Part shown: positions 7,850 through 17,883 of the stretch, piece by piece
Layout of the letters: the number at the start of each line of letters is the position of its first letter
How positions within the stretch are numbered: position 1 is the first letter of the stretch
From: Planomicrobium okeanokoites
Lineage (GTDB): Bacteria > Bacillota > Bacilli > Bacillales_A > Planococcaceae
NCBI RefSeq assembly: GCF_003428875.1
Contig: NZ_QQRS01000009.1
Coordinates: 1-64,000 of the forward strand
Direction of reading: 5' to 3'
Length of the DNA stretch: 64,000 bases
The notes under the pieces: generated by a model
The model's database searches: none
Seen by the model: the letters and a program-made list of their open reading frames with translations, nothing else
Told to the model about the DNA's origin: nothing
Made by a program: the position numbers and the translations under genes

Positions 7850-9034
7850 ATGCAGGAACTGGCTGAAAAAATTTTGACGGCATTGCCGACGATGGACTTC
7901 GAAAAATATTGGGACGCATTCCATGGAAGCGCATTTGCCATTTACAACGCCGACGAAGTCTGTCTGTTCAATCATCCGAAATGTGCCGGCAATTCCTATA
8001 TCTCCATTCCCAAGACTGATCAATTTGTTTCCTGCACTTACATATTCTTTGAAGAAGTTCCCACCGCGATCGTCGATATCCGGTATTTTGATTCGTTTGA
8101 GGATATTTATTCGCTTATCGTCCATGAATCGTTTCACGCCTACCAGAATTCACTTGGTGAAAGCCGTTTTCCAAACGAAGCCATCGGTCCCGCCTTCCCT
8201 GCCGATTTTCAGCTCATCCAGCTGCGCATCCTGGAACGAAAGGTGCTTTTTGATGCTGTAATGCAAGGTTCGAACGGCCATCTGCTGGATGAATTTATTG
8301 CGCTGCGCGATGAACGGCTACGGCTTTTCCCCGCGGTGGTCGAATATGAAAACCGCGTCGAAACGATTGAAGGTCCTGCTTTTTTCGTAGAATACCAGGC
8401 GCTGCGTGAGATCGACGACAGTGAAACCGCTCTCCAGCGCTATTCCAGCCTGCTGTTGAATGCTGAAGATTCCCATGTCCATATCCGCAAAAGCTGCTAT
8501 GGCTCGGGGCTGTTTCTCTGTCTGCTGCTCGATCAGATTGCTTCCCGCTGGCAAGACGATTTCATGCATTCCGAACTCGACCTTTATCATTTTTTCAAAA
8601 CGCTGAAACCTGATTATCGCTCTGCCCCCATTTCGTTGGATGGCAATAAAGACGAAGTAAATTACATCATCGAGAAAATGCAGCAGCAAAAAAAGGATGC
8701 TTTTCAATCCTTCAATGATCATTCCGGCATCAAGCTGACGCTTACGGGCACGATCCAATCTGCCGGTTTCGATCCGATGAACCTCGTTATTCACGGCAAC
8801 CAGGCCCTCCACAAGCATTTTTTGAAAATACGCATCGGTTCAAATGAATATTTTATAGATGGTCCTGTGCTGACCCTGTTTGCCGATGATTTTATGAAGA
8901 TAAAGACACTGGAAGTCTTTTTGAAAGAACCGCCTGCCAGATCGGGCGATTCGCTTGAGATTGAAGGCATGGGCACGTTCACGGGTCATATCGATGATAC
9001 AAACAAATCTTCAATTCAGGTTTCATTGAAATAA
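7850..9034 (+). CDS. Uncharacterised protein with HExxH motif
   Basis: A 394-residue protein I cannot assign to a named family. Residues 90-100, IVHESFHAYQN, contain a zincin-type H92-E93-x-x-H96 motif, and IEGPAFFVEY at 171-180 supplies a plausible third zinc ligand (E174) at the spacing usual for gluzincins. No signal peptide or membrane segment is visible, so it should be cytosolic. The C-terminal 110 residues (KLTLTGTIQSAGFD ... GMGTFTGHIDDTNKSSIQVSL) look like a separate beta-rich domain. A strong GAGGGGGA RBS precedes the ATG. The YdeI-like gene follows after 20 bases, so the two are probably cotranscribed. Peptidase activity is inferred from the motif alone. Confidence 0.65.
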   Translation: MQELAEKILTALPTMDFEKYWDAFHGSAFAIYNADEVCLFNHPKCAGNSYISIPKTDQFVSCTYIFFEEVPTAIVDIRYFDSFEDIYSLIVHESFHAYQNSLGESRFPNEAIGPAFPADFQLIQLRILERKVLFDAVMQGSNGHLLDEFIALRDERLRLFPAVVEYENRVETIEGPAFFVEYQALREIDDSETALQRYSSLLLNAEDSHVHIRKSCYGSGLFLCLLLDQIASRWQDDFMHSELDLYHFFKTLKPDYRSAPISLDGNKDEVNYIIEKMQQQKKDAFQSFNDHSGIKLTLTGTIQSAGFDPMNLVIHGNQALHKHFLKIRIGSNEYFIDGPVLTLFADDFMKIKTLEVFLKEPPARSGDSLEIEGMGTFTGHIDDTNKSSIQVSLK

Positions 9035-9054
9035 AACCGGAAGGAGCCAGGAAA

Positions 9055-9558
9055 ATGGAGATTGAGAATCTAATCAGCGTGCAGACCAGAGAAGAATTAC
9101 GTGCCTGGCTGGAAGAACATTCGCGGACAGAAAAATTCTGCTGGGTGCTGCTGGGCAATGCTGACCAGGCAGATCGCCTCCAGTATTTGGATGCGGTGGA
9201 AGAAGCATTGTGTTTTGGCTGGATTGACAGTACCAAAAAGAAAATATCCGATACTGAACTGGCCCAACGCCTTTCTCCGAGGTCGAAAAAGAGCAATTGG
9301 ACCGAGTTGAACAAAGAAAGAGTGAGGAGACTGGAGAAACTGGGGTTAATGACAGAGGAGGGCCGGAAAGCCCTTCCCGACATGCGCCCTGAAGCGTTTA
9401 CGATTGATGAAGAGATTGAAAAACGGTTGAAAGAAGACGAACAGGTCAGCCAGAACTTCCTCAATTTCCCGGAACTCTACAGAAGGATTCGAATCGACAC
9501 AATCCAAAGCATAAAAAAAACCCTGCCGTTTTCAATGCAAGGCTGGATAAATTCATAG
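9055..9558 (+). CDS. YdeI/OmpD-associated family protein, frameshifted C-terminus
   Basis: A 167-residue open frame matching the YdeI family (bacteriocin-protection/OmpD-associated type, function poorly known). LEEHSRTEKFCWVLLG, YLDAVEEALCFGWIDSTKKK, and QRLSPRSKKSNWTELNKERVRRLEKLGLMTEEGRKAL are family blocks. From residue 156 the frame reads TLPFSMQGWINS and stops, while the expected family ending continues in the -1 frame (see 9519-9638). The shift lies in an A8 run (9513-9520). A GGAG-type RBS precedes the ATG and the gene follows the HExxH gene by 20 bases. Whether the product is truncated or repaired by slippage cannot be decided here. Confidence 0.75.
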   Translation: MEIENLISVQTREELRAWLEEHSRTEKFCWVLLGNADQADRLQYLDAVEEALCFGWIDSTKKKISDTELAQRLSPRSKKSNWTELNKERVRRLEKLGLMTEEGRKALPDMRPEAFTIDEEIEKRLKEDEQVSQNFLNFPELYRRIRIDTIQSIKKTLPFSMQGWINS

Positions 9559-9638
9559 AAAACACACGCGCCAATAAGATGTATGGGCAGTGGAATGATA
9601 AGGGGCGTTTGCACAAGCAGGAAGAAAAATATCCATAA
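9519..9638 (+). pseudogene. Out-of-frame C-terminal part of the YdeI-like gene
   Basis: Read from 9519 in the -1 frame the DNA encodes 39 codons, NPAVFNARLDKFIENTRANK followed by MYGQWNDKGRLHKQEEKYP, ending at TAA 9636-9638. This is the usual YdeI-family C-terminus and it joins residue 155 of the upstream frame, giving a 194-residue whole protein. The two frames meet at ATA AAA AAA ACC, so one extra A, transcript slippage or a -1 ribosomal shift would restore it. Confidence 0.75.
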
Positions 9639-9644
9639 AAAAAA

Positions 9645-9669
9645 CCGCAAGCACTCAGTGTGCTTGCGG
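9645..9669. terminator. Bidirectional terminator between YdeI-like gene and katG
   Basis: CCGCAAGCA and TGCTTGCGG form a 9-bp stem with an eight-base loop, flanked on the left by an A8 run that becomes a U-tract for katG on the minus strand. Confidence 0.7.
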
Positions 9670-9688
9670 CAAAATCGAGAGGTTCGAT

Positions 9689-11956
<2,268 letters not shown>

Positions 11957-12035
11957 CTAAACCCTCCTAATTGATAATGAAAAAACTAAATCTCTCTTTA
12001 AATCTGCGATTTTTATGCATTACTGCTGGCAGATA

Positions 12036-12062
12036 ATAATTCTTACATTAGAATTATACTAA
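12036..12062 (-). promoter_or_regulatory. PerR-like operator and promoter of katG
   Basis: TTAGAATTATACTAA (12048-12062) matches the PerR box TTATAATNATTATAA at 11 of 14 specified positions. It overlaps an 8-bp perfect inverted repeat, ATAATTCT/AGAATTAT (12036-12057). On minus the same bases contain a TATAAT -10 hexamer, so repressor binding would block RNA polymerase. Peroxide-inducible control is inferred from the known PerR regulation of katG in Gram-positive bacteria. Confidence 0.6.
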
Positions 12063-12130
12063 ACTAGAGAGGGACTGAACAGCAGAATGACTGCAAATGA
12101 CGATTTTTTTCATATACACCCTAATTAATG

Positions 12131-12177
12131 TAAAAAAGCGTATGCGGACGGTTTCATTCCAACCGCCTGAATACGCC
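12131..12177 (-). terminator. Terminator downstream of the Yip1 gene
   Basis: On minus GCGTATTCAGGCGGTT pairs with AACCGTCCGCATACGC around GGAATGA, followed by six Ts. It lies about 140 bases after the Yip1 stop; the stretch between (12178-12319) holds no convincing gene. Confidence 0.7.
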
Positions 12178-12319
12178 AGCCAATATTTTATTCACCGCTG
12201 AAGAAATGAAAACAAATGGATGTTCAGCAGACCAATTAACCCTACATCTTAAAAAACGTTGCCGGGCATTAACAGCAGTTCCGGAATGAATATGGCTCTT
12301 TTTATCCTGACCTCCCTTC

Positions 12320-12961
12320 CTAATTAAACATATTGAAAAATGAGGCGAAAAGGACAAAGATGATAAGAACGACAATTATCCCGATAATAACGCCTGGAAT
12401 CACGACGATGAAAAATCCTTTCCAGGATGACACCTGATGTGCTTCACCCACCGCCTTACAGACGATGACAAATGTCCAGATTGAAACTGCGGCCATTACA
12501 ATAGACATGATGACCGTAATCGGATTTCCTTCCACATCCATACGATCCGCAAAGAACGTTTCCGGGGATGCCAGGGCCCAGATGATCAGCAGCGGCAGGA
12601 GCCAAATCTGCGGTATCTGCGCTGTGGGAAGCGCCTTAAACATTTCCTGATAAGTGGCCTTTCCTTTGAATAGGCGTCCGACCAGTGTCAAGATAGCGGC
12701 ACCTATAAAATAACCGAAGGCACTTCCGATCGGACCGCCGATCAACACCTGGAAAAAGGCCGCCCAGGGGCCCATTTCAGCGCTGCGGTTGTTCATGAGT
12801 CCAATCAAGCCTGATGCAAACCCCGTGAGGACAATCAGCAGAATAATGTATTGGGCAGATTTCCGTTCGATGACGAAACGGACGGTTTCACGCGTTCGCA
12901 GCCAAATATCCGTGAAAGGATTGATATCTTGCTCCTTGCGTATTCGATCTTCCCTTACCAT
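12320..12961 (-). CDS. Yip1-family membrane protein
   Basis: A 213-residue integral membrane protein with five hydrophobic helices (YIILLIVLTGFASGLIGLM, AFFQVLIGGPIGSAFGYFIGAAILTLVGRLF, IWLLPLLIIWALA, ITVIMSIVMAAVSIWTFVIVCKAV, GFFIVVIPGVIIGIIVVLIIFVLFASFF). The N-terminal soluble stretch with NPFTDIWLRTRETVRFVIERK and the GRLFKGKATYQEMFKALPTAQIP loop are typical of bacterial Yip1-domain proteins, whose role is not settled. A perfect AAGGAGG RBS precedes the ATG. It is monocistronic and lies between katG and a diguanylate cyclase, with no functional link apparent. Confidence 0.8.
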   Translation of the reverse strand: MVREDRIRKEQDINPFTDIWLRTRETVRFVIERKSAQYIILLIVLTGFASGLIGLMNNRSAEMGPWAAFFQVLIGGPIGSAFGYFIGAAILTLVGRLFKGKATYQEMFKALPTAQIPQIWLLPLLIIWALASPETFFADRMDVEGNPITVIMSIVMAAVSIWTFVIVCKAVGEAHQVSSWKGFFIVVIPGVIIGIIVVLIIFVLFASFFNMFN

Positions 12962-13148
12962 GGTTTCTTCCTCCTTTCTTTGTGGCGATAATCGTGTACG
13001 GCAGAGGCATCTCCTATTTATTCTAATGTATAGCCTGATGCATTGCTAATATATTTATCAGAATTATCAAATAATTTAAAGCGATTTGCTTTTATTTATT
13101 ACTCTTCAATTTGAAGAGGTTTGTTCAGCAATGGTTATACAAGCAAAA

Positions 13149-13185
13149 AAGCGGATGAAATTTGCTCACCCCCTTTTTTCCGTAT
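13149..13185 (-). terminator. Terminator of the diguanylate cyclase gene
   Basis: On minus GGGTGAG and TTCATCC pair (with G-U pairs) around CAAAT and are followed by GCTTTTTT. It lies directly after the stop codon. Confidence 0.5.
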
Positions 13186-13186
13186 T

Positions 13187-14254
13187 TTATCCTGCAGTTG
13201 AATAGACGATCCTGTTTCTGCCGCTGTCTTTTGCCGCATAAAGCAATTTATCCGCTTTCTTCACCAATTGATCCGGTTTTTCTCCGTTTTGCTTACAACT
13301 TCCGAAACTCATGGTCACAGAAAAAGTTTCTCCGTTGCTGTTGAATACGTGGTCCGCAACGGATTTCTTGGTTGCGACCAGCAGCTTATCCACCTCATCC
13401 TGTTTATTCGTATAGAGGATGATGGCGAACTCTTCCCCTCCATACCTGAATACCCTTCCTTGTTTGACTGGAATGATGGAAGTGATGATCGCGCCAACTT
13501 CACGCAAAACGGCATCCCCCATCACATGTCCATACTTATCATTTACCGCTTTGAACTTATCGATATCGGTGAGAGCAAGGTGGAAATCTTTGCCGCTCTC
13601 CAAATCTTTCCGCAGGCATTCCTGAAATGACCGATGATTTAGTAAGTCGGTGAGGTAATCCCGGTTTGCCGCTTCTGCCAATATATTTTTATCTGAATGA
13701 TGCTTTCTTTCTCTCGAAACGATAATGCCGCCCAAGCCGCCGATTATCACTAAAAAGACCGTCTGACTGATATATTCGGTAAAACTATTTAACGTAAACA
13801 CGTCCGGGACCTGTGTGAAGAAAATAATCGAATAGACAAAAATGAACAGGAATGCAGCGATTATTCCGCCTGTGAACCTCCAATAAACCGTGATATGCAA
13901 AATAATTAAATAGGCCAAAGGAAAAAGCGGACTGTCCACTCCCCCAGTTAAAGGTATAAGGGCAGAAAAAGAAATAAAGTCAAAAAGCGGCCCGCATTTT
14001 GTCATGATCGTGTATCTTTTAGATCCTTCAGGTGATTTATGTAAATAATAATCGGAGACAGCCATGTATAAGATGCCAAACGCAACCAAAGATGAGAATA
14101 GAATCATTGTTGTCCGGTCTGGCTGTCCAATGTATTGAATATAAAAAACAGCTATTGCCATGACCAGAAAAAACCAGCGCAGCGAAGAAAAGATAATCTC
14201 CAGCGCATGATCCGAATGATGCGTATTCTTCGATAAAATCTTCATCCTTTTCAC
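13187..14254 (-). CDS. Membrane-bound diguanylate cyclase (GGDEF)
   Basis: A 355-residue protein with about six membrane helices in residues 20-175 and a C-terminal GGDEF domain. DYLTDLLNHRSFQECLRK, LALTDIDKFKAVNDKYGHVMGDAVLREVG and the signature FRYGGEEFAI (GGEEF, compatible with activity) are clear. It is expected to make cyclic di-GMP from two GTP in response to a membrane-sensed signal. No RxxD inhibitory site is visible upstream of GGEEF. The GTG at 14254 is used; the RBS is poor, and an in-frame ATG at 14245 is the alternative. No other c-di-GMP gene lies in the window. Confidence 0.88.
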   Translation of the reverse strand: MKRMKILSKNTHHSDHALEIIFSSLRWFFLVMAIAVFYIQYIGQPDRTTMILFSSLVAFGILYMAVSDYYLHKSPEGSKRYTIMTKCGPLFDFISFSALIPLTGGVDSPLFPLAYLIILHITVYWRFTGGIIAAFLFIFVYSIIFFTQVPDVFTLNSFTEYISQTVFLVIIGGLGGIIVSRERKHHSDKNILAEAANRDYLTDLLNHRSFQECLRKDLESGKDFHLALTDIDKFKAVNDKYGHVMGDAVLREVGAIITSIIPVKQGRVFRYGGEEFAIILYTNKQDEVDKLLVATKKSVADHVFNSNGETFSVTMSFGSCKQNGEKPDQLVKKADKLLYAAKDSGRNRIVYSTAG

Positions 14255-14367
14255 ATCCCATACAAATTCTTACTTTTCTTAATTATAAGGTAAAAATTAT
14301 TATTTGCGCTAATTTCAAAAAAATTATCACGCTTCAGGCCTATCCATGGGCAATTTCCCTTCATAAT

Positions 14368-14402
14368 AAAAACTGCCCCAAAAGTTAAACTTCCGGGACA
14401 GC
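14368..14402 (-). terminator. Terminator of the DUF4317 gene
   Basis: On minus CTGTCCC pairs with GGGGCAG, enclosing AAGTTTAACTT, followed by TTTTTATT. It begins 20 bases after the stop. Confidence 0.75.
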
Positions 14403-14421
14403 TCCTCTCATTTCCGCGCTT

Positions 14422-15615
14422 CTATTCCAATTCCTCTTCCGCAATCAGCTTGAAGCCTTCGATGATCGTATCTTCTTCCACTTCAATCAGCAAACAGCGC
14501 TTGCCGTTGTAATTCACTTCTTTGACGTAACGTAAGTCTTGCGGGCTGATCTTGATATCCGCGACTTTCGTGCTGATCTTGATCGATTTCGAAGCGTAGC
14601 TTGGTACAATATGGCTCGCTTTCATCTCGTAATTGCGGTCTTCCACAACTTGCTGGAATGCCCGCTCCACTTTTTCCGTGCTTAAATCCTTCACGCCGCT
14701 CGCCTTCAGCACCCGCTCCATTTCTTTTGCATCCAGTACAGGCGTCTCTTCGTCTTCGTCGTCGTACTCTTCATCCACTACAAGCATGGCGTTGATTTCG
14801 TCGTAGACGTTGGCCAGCGTTTTCGAATTCACTTCGTCCCCGATGACCGCTTTGACGATTTCCTCGAATACCGCTTTATCTTCTTCTGCCGTGACGATTT
14901 CGTCTCCGTTCAGCACATTCTCGATAAACTGGAAATCCGGTTTATTGGCCTTGCTCGCCGCGTAAAGCACGTGATGGATGTCTGCCGCATTGTCCGTAAA
15001 GCTTGGGAACAGGAATCCGCCGATCGGCGATGTCAGTTTGATGACCGGATCCGTCACCAGGTTCGATTTGAATTCCTTTTCGACGAAATCAAACACCAGC
15101 GAACTTTTCGGCAGCTCGGTCGTGTTCATGCTGCACAGGATAAACGGCGTCGTGAACACTTCATCGCGCATATCGATCTCTGTTTCATCCGCCTCGCGCT
15201 TCGTCGTCTTGAAATAAGTCCCGCGGATGAACGTGACGACCATGTCCTTCTCATACTGCTTGTCCAGCACCATCTTGAGCGCAAGCTGCTGCATATTCTC
15301 CTGCCACTCGGCCGAATCGTCCGCTTCCAGCCCTTCATAGAGAAGATGCTGCGTGTGGTCCGTCTGCCCTTCTTCCTGCGGCTGGAACTTCACTTCGAAC
15401 AGCTTCTGATCCAGCTTCCCGCCCAATACCTTCTTGAAGTTGGCAAGAAACAGCTCCTGCTGCTCCCGGTCCAATAACGAAAAGGAACGGCTTTCTTCGT
15501 GAAAAATTTCACTGCTTTCCTTTTGGATATATACATTATAAATTTCATTGATTTTCAGTAAATCCGTATCCAGCTTAAACCGTTTGCGGATATCGGCTAT
15601 GTCTTTCTTATTCAT
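14422..15615 (-). CDS. DUF4317 family protein
   Basis: A 397-residue cytosolic, acidic protein of the DUF4317 family; the opening MNKKDIADIRKRFKLDTDLLKINEIYNVYIQKE is the family hallmark. No enzymatic motif, membrane segment or signal peptide is visible, and the function is unknown. An acidic stretch (VVDEEYDDEDEETPVLD) lies about two-thirds through. The ATG at 15615 is preferred over an upstream TTG at 15627, which would sit directly on the GGGAG ribosome-binding sequence. It is monocistronic, with its own terminator. Confidence 0.85.
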   Translation of the reverse strand: MNKKDIADIRKRFKLDTDLLKINEIYNVYIQKESSEIFHEESRSFSLLDREQQELFLANFKKVLGGKLDQKLFEVKFQPQEEGQTDHTQHLLYEGLEADDSAEWQENMQQLALKMVLDKQYEKDMVVTFIRGTYFKTTKREADETEIDMRDEVFTTPFILCSMNTTELPKSSLVFDFVEKEFKSNLVTDPVIKLTSPIGGFLFPSFTDNAADIHHVLYAASKANKPDFQFIENVLNGDEIVTAEEDKAVFEEIVKAVIGDEVNSKTLANVYDEINAMLVVDEEYDDEDEETPVLDAKEMERVLKASGVKDLSTEKVERAFQQVVEDRNYEMKASHIVPSYASKSIKISTKVADIKISPQDLRYVKEVNYNGKRCLLIEVEEDTIIEGFKLIAEEELE

Positions 15616-15658
15616 CTTTAATTCCAACTCCCTGATTAGTAAAATCCGTGCTGTCTAT

Positions 15659-15700
15659 AAAAAAAGAGTATCGAAAGCTGGGATTCAGCTCTGACACTCT
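15659..15700 (-). terminator. Terminator of the dioxygenase gene
   Basis: On minus AGAGTGTC pairs with GATACTCT, with an inner AGCTG/CAGCT stem, followed by seven Ts. Confidence 0.75.
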
Positions 15701-15719
15701 ACCATTATAACAATATCTT

Positions 15720-16673
15720 TCACTGCCGTTTAATCCGGTTTTCTATATAGCTGCGGCGGTCTTCCAGGAAATCCGGAAGAAATAAAGGAATAGCATCATA
15801 ATCCTCTGTTTCTCCAGGCAACTTTACGAAGTTCGTCTGTTCAGTGGCTACTTCTATCAATAAATTATTCGGCTCACGGTAGTATAAAGATTCAAAGAAA
15901 TCACGTTGTTTTATGCCCGAGTATCTGAAATTGATGTTCAGGATCATTTCTTCCACCTTCAGTAAATAATCACGAGTTACAGCATTCAGCGCAATATGCT
16001 GGACGGAACCGATGCCCTCCTGTTCAATATCACGGTTACGGTCTTCAATCAGATGGAGCTGCTGGCCAAACAAAACATGATTGCGTCCCAAGACGGTTAC
16101 CTGGTGATCATTGTGTTCATAGGTCTCTATCTTTTGTAGATCGTGCATTTTTATGAATGCACGTGCAGAAGCATCTGCGTACCGTACGCGGCACTGGAAA
16201 GAATCAATGCCCAGGATTGCATGCTCCAGTGGAATACCAGCCGATTGATGCGGTGCCTGCTGAGATGGATCGCCGCTTCTCAGAGGTGTCAACGCGAGCT
16301 GTATGCCGTCACGGTCTTCAAAATGAAGATATTTTCTGCCCTGATATTGTTCAATTTCACAATTGAATACATCAAAGGCTTCGAAACGGGCTAACCAGAA
16401 TTCGAGCGACGCTTCAGAAGGCACTGCAAAAACAGTGCGTTCCAGGCTATTGGTGCCAAACTGCTTTTCCGGGGCGCTTGGCATTTCAAATACGCTGAAT
16501 TCGGTTCCTGGACGGCCTGCTTTGTCGCCAAAGAACAAATGGATCATTTCTATCTCATCCTGGTTTACGGTTTTCAATAGAAATTCCAAACCGAGTAGCT
16601 TATGATAAAAATCAAAGGTCACGTAACGGTCACGGTTGATAACTGACACATGGTGGATAATCGGACTTGTCAT
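15720..16673 (-). CDS. Ring-cleaving dioxygenase (VOC/glyoxalase fold)
   Basis: A 317-residue protein with two vicinal-oxygen-chelate modules: the first from IIHHVSVINRDRYVTFDFYHKLLGLEFLLKTV, the second from IGSVQHIALNAVTRDYLLKVEEMI. It resembles the MhqA/MhqO ring-cleaving dioxygenases of Bacillus that open hydroquinone or catechol rings using a divalent metal. Putative metal ligands are H in HHVSV, H in GSVQHIAL and E in NLLIEVATEQ. The ATG at 16673 has AGCAGGTG eight bases upstream; a GTG at 16682 is also in frame. It is divergent, 39 bases away, from a hydrolase of the kind that accompanies these dioxygenases. Confidence 0.85.
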   Translation of the reverse strand: MTSPIIHHVSVINRDRYVTFDFYHKLLGLEFLLKTVNQDEIEMIHLFFGDKAGRPGTEFSVFEMPSAPEKQFGTNSLERTVFAVPSEASLEFWLARFEAFDVFNCEIEQYQGRKYLHFEDRDGIQLALTPLRSGDPSQQAPHQSAGIPLEHAILGIDSFQCRVRYADASARAFIKMHDLQKIETYEHNDHQVTVLGRNHVLFGQQLHLIEDRNRDIEQEGIGSVQHIALNAVTRDYLLKVEEMILNINFRYSGIKQRDFFESLYYREPNNLLIEVATEQTNFVKLPGETEDYDAIPLFLPDFLEDRRSYIENRIKRQ

Positions 16674-16712
16674 AGGACACACACCTGCTTTATTGGGATG
16701 GGAGAATGAATT

Positions 16713-17288
16713 ATGGAACAGTTTAACATAGCTGCAAAATCAAATACATCCTTTGTCGTTTTTCACGGTACAGGCGGAAATGAATATTCGCTGCTGCAAG
16801 TTGTAGGGGATATCGATCCGACTGCCAATATCCGCGCCTACATCGGTGAAGTGGGCAAAGGAAAAGAACGCCGCTTTTTTGCACCGCTGCAAAACGGGCA
16901 GCTGGATCGGGCAGACCTTGATATCCATGTAGCCGCATTTTTGAAAGACTGGGTTGAGCAAAAACCTGAAGGCAAAGTCATCATGCTTGGCTATTCGAAC
17001 GGAGCCAATTTCTTGCTGGCGCTTCTGGAAAAAGAGCCGAACCTGGCAGATGCAGTCATCCTGATGCACCCTTCTAATCTAACTTATCATTATTCCGGTA
17101 TATCCCATACGACGCTTATTATGACCGCCGACGCACGCGATTTCATCTCTATTCCAGGTGAATCCCTGAAATTATCGAAATCGCTCGCTGCCCATTTCCC
17201 GCAAACCACGTTCAAATTATTTGATCACGGACACGAAATTGCAGACGATGAGGTCCAATGGCTTCGTGCCCATCTAGCACAACTATAA
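16713..17288 (+). CDS. Alpha/beta hydrolase (MhqD-like carboxylesterase)
   Basis: A 191-residue compact alpha/beta hydrolase. The FVVFHGTGGNEYSLL oxyanion segment, nucleophile S95 in the elbow GYSNGAN, acid D140 or D143, and H174 in FDHGHEI give a complete triad. It matches the predicted hydrolase MhqD, which in B. subtilis is induced with dioxygenases under quinone stress and is thought to act on ring-cleavage products. Only 39 bases separate it from the divergent dioxygenase gene, so its promoter must overlap that gene's 5' end. RBS GGGAG lies nine bases before ATG. A strong terminator follows. Confidence 0.85.
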   Translation: MEQFNIAAKSNTSFVVFHGTGGNEYSLLQVVGDIDPTANIRAYIGEVGKGKERRFFAPLQNGQLDRADLDIHVAAFLKDWVEQKPEGKVIMLGYSNGANFLLALLEKEPNLADAVILMHPSNLTYHYSGISHTTLIMTADARDFISIPGESLKLSKSLAAHFPQTTFKLFDHGHEIADDEVQWLRAHLAQL

Positions 17289-17301
17289 GGATAAAAAGAG
17301 A

Positions 17302-17334
17302 AAAACATACAGAGTCGTTTTCTGTATGTTTTTT
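17302..17334. terminator. Bidirectional terminator
   Basis: AAACATACAGA pairs with TCTGTATGTTT around GTCGTTT, flanked by A and T runs. It serves the hydrolase gene (plus) and, more distantly, the deaminase gene (minus). Confidence 0.75.
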
Positions 17335-17385
17335 ACCACTTCTATATCGAGTTGAAATTAGACCATTCTAGCTTTCAACCACTGT

Positions 17386-17868
17386 TTACCCTTTCACCTC
17401 ATGCAGCCGCCGATGGAGCTGGTGAACCATTTCCGCGAGTTCCGGAACAGGGCCGTCGACTGCCGGATCTTTAATGACATCTCCAATGGCCAGATTCCGG
17501 ACAGGCGACGGCGGAGCACCTAATTCACTTAGCCAGCCGCTCAATTGCTCCGATGAACTGGCGTAAACGATCCTGCCGAGGCCAACCCAGCCGTGAGCCG
17601 CTGCACACATCGGGCAATGTTCGCCGGACGTGTAAACCGTCGCCTTGCTTCGTTCTTCAGGAGACAGGTTATTGGCCGCCCACCTGGCAATCGCAAATTC
17701 GGGGTGTTGCGTATGGTCGCCTCCCGCCACATGGTTATGGTCTTCAAACAGCACTTCGCCATCAGCTGAAACCAGTATGGATCCGAACGGCTCATCGCCT
17801 TTCTCCAAAGCCGTTTCGGCCAATACCACACAGCGGTGCAAATGTTTTAAATCGATTTCGTTGATCAT
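17386..17868 (-). CDS. Nucleoside/base deaminase (CDA superfamily)
   Basis: A 160-residue zinc deaminase of the cytidine/deoxycytidylate deaminase superfamily, similar in layout to guanine deaminases and related nucleoside deaminases. H55 and catalytic E57 in HPEFAIA and C85 and C88 in EHCPMCAAA are the zinc site; ALEKGDEPFGSILVSADGEVLFEDHNH is the usual N-terminal block. The exact substrate is not determined: the usual alanine of H(A/P)E is proline here, as in guanine deaminases. RBS AAGGAGG is seven bases before ATG. It is downstream of, and probably cotranscribed with, the TetR-type regulator (16-base gap). Confidence 0.85.
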   Translation of the reverse strand: MINEIDLKHLHRCVVLAETALEKGDEPFGSILVSADGEVLFEDHNHVAGGDHTQHPEFAIARWAANNLSPEERSKATVYTSGEHCPMCAAAHGWVGLGRIVYASSSEQLSGWLSELGAPPSPVRNLAIGDVIKDPAVDGPVPELAEMVHQLHRRLHEVKG

Positions 17869-17883
17869 TTTGGGTCCTCCTTT

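Noticed and set aside
7760-8137. Antisense frames opposite the HExxH, katG, walK and mnmG genes
   Set aside because: They are shadows of strongly supported genes on the other strand, with no RBS or conserved motifs.
12154-12375. 73-codon frame downstream of the Yip1 gene
   Set aside because: It overlaps the Yip1 3' end and finishes inside the terminator hairpin; no RBS or family resemblance.
17343-17362. TATATCGAGTTGAAATTAGA as a second copy of the SDR operator
   Set aside because: Weak match and it lies between two converging 3' ends, where no promoter is expected.
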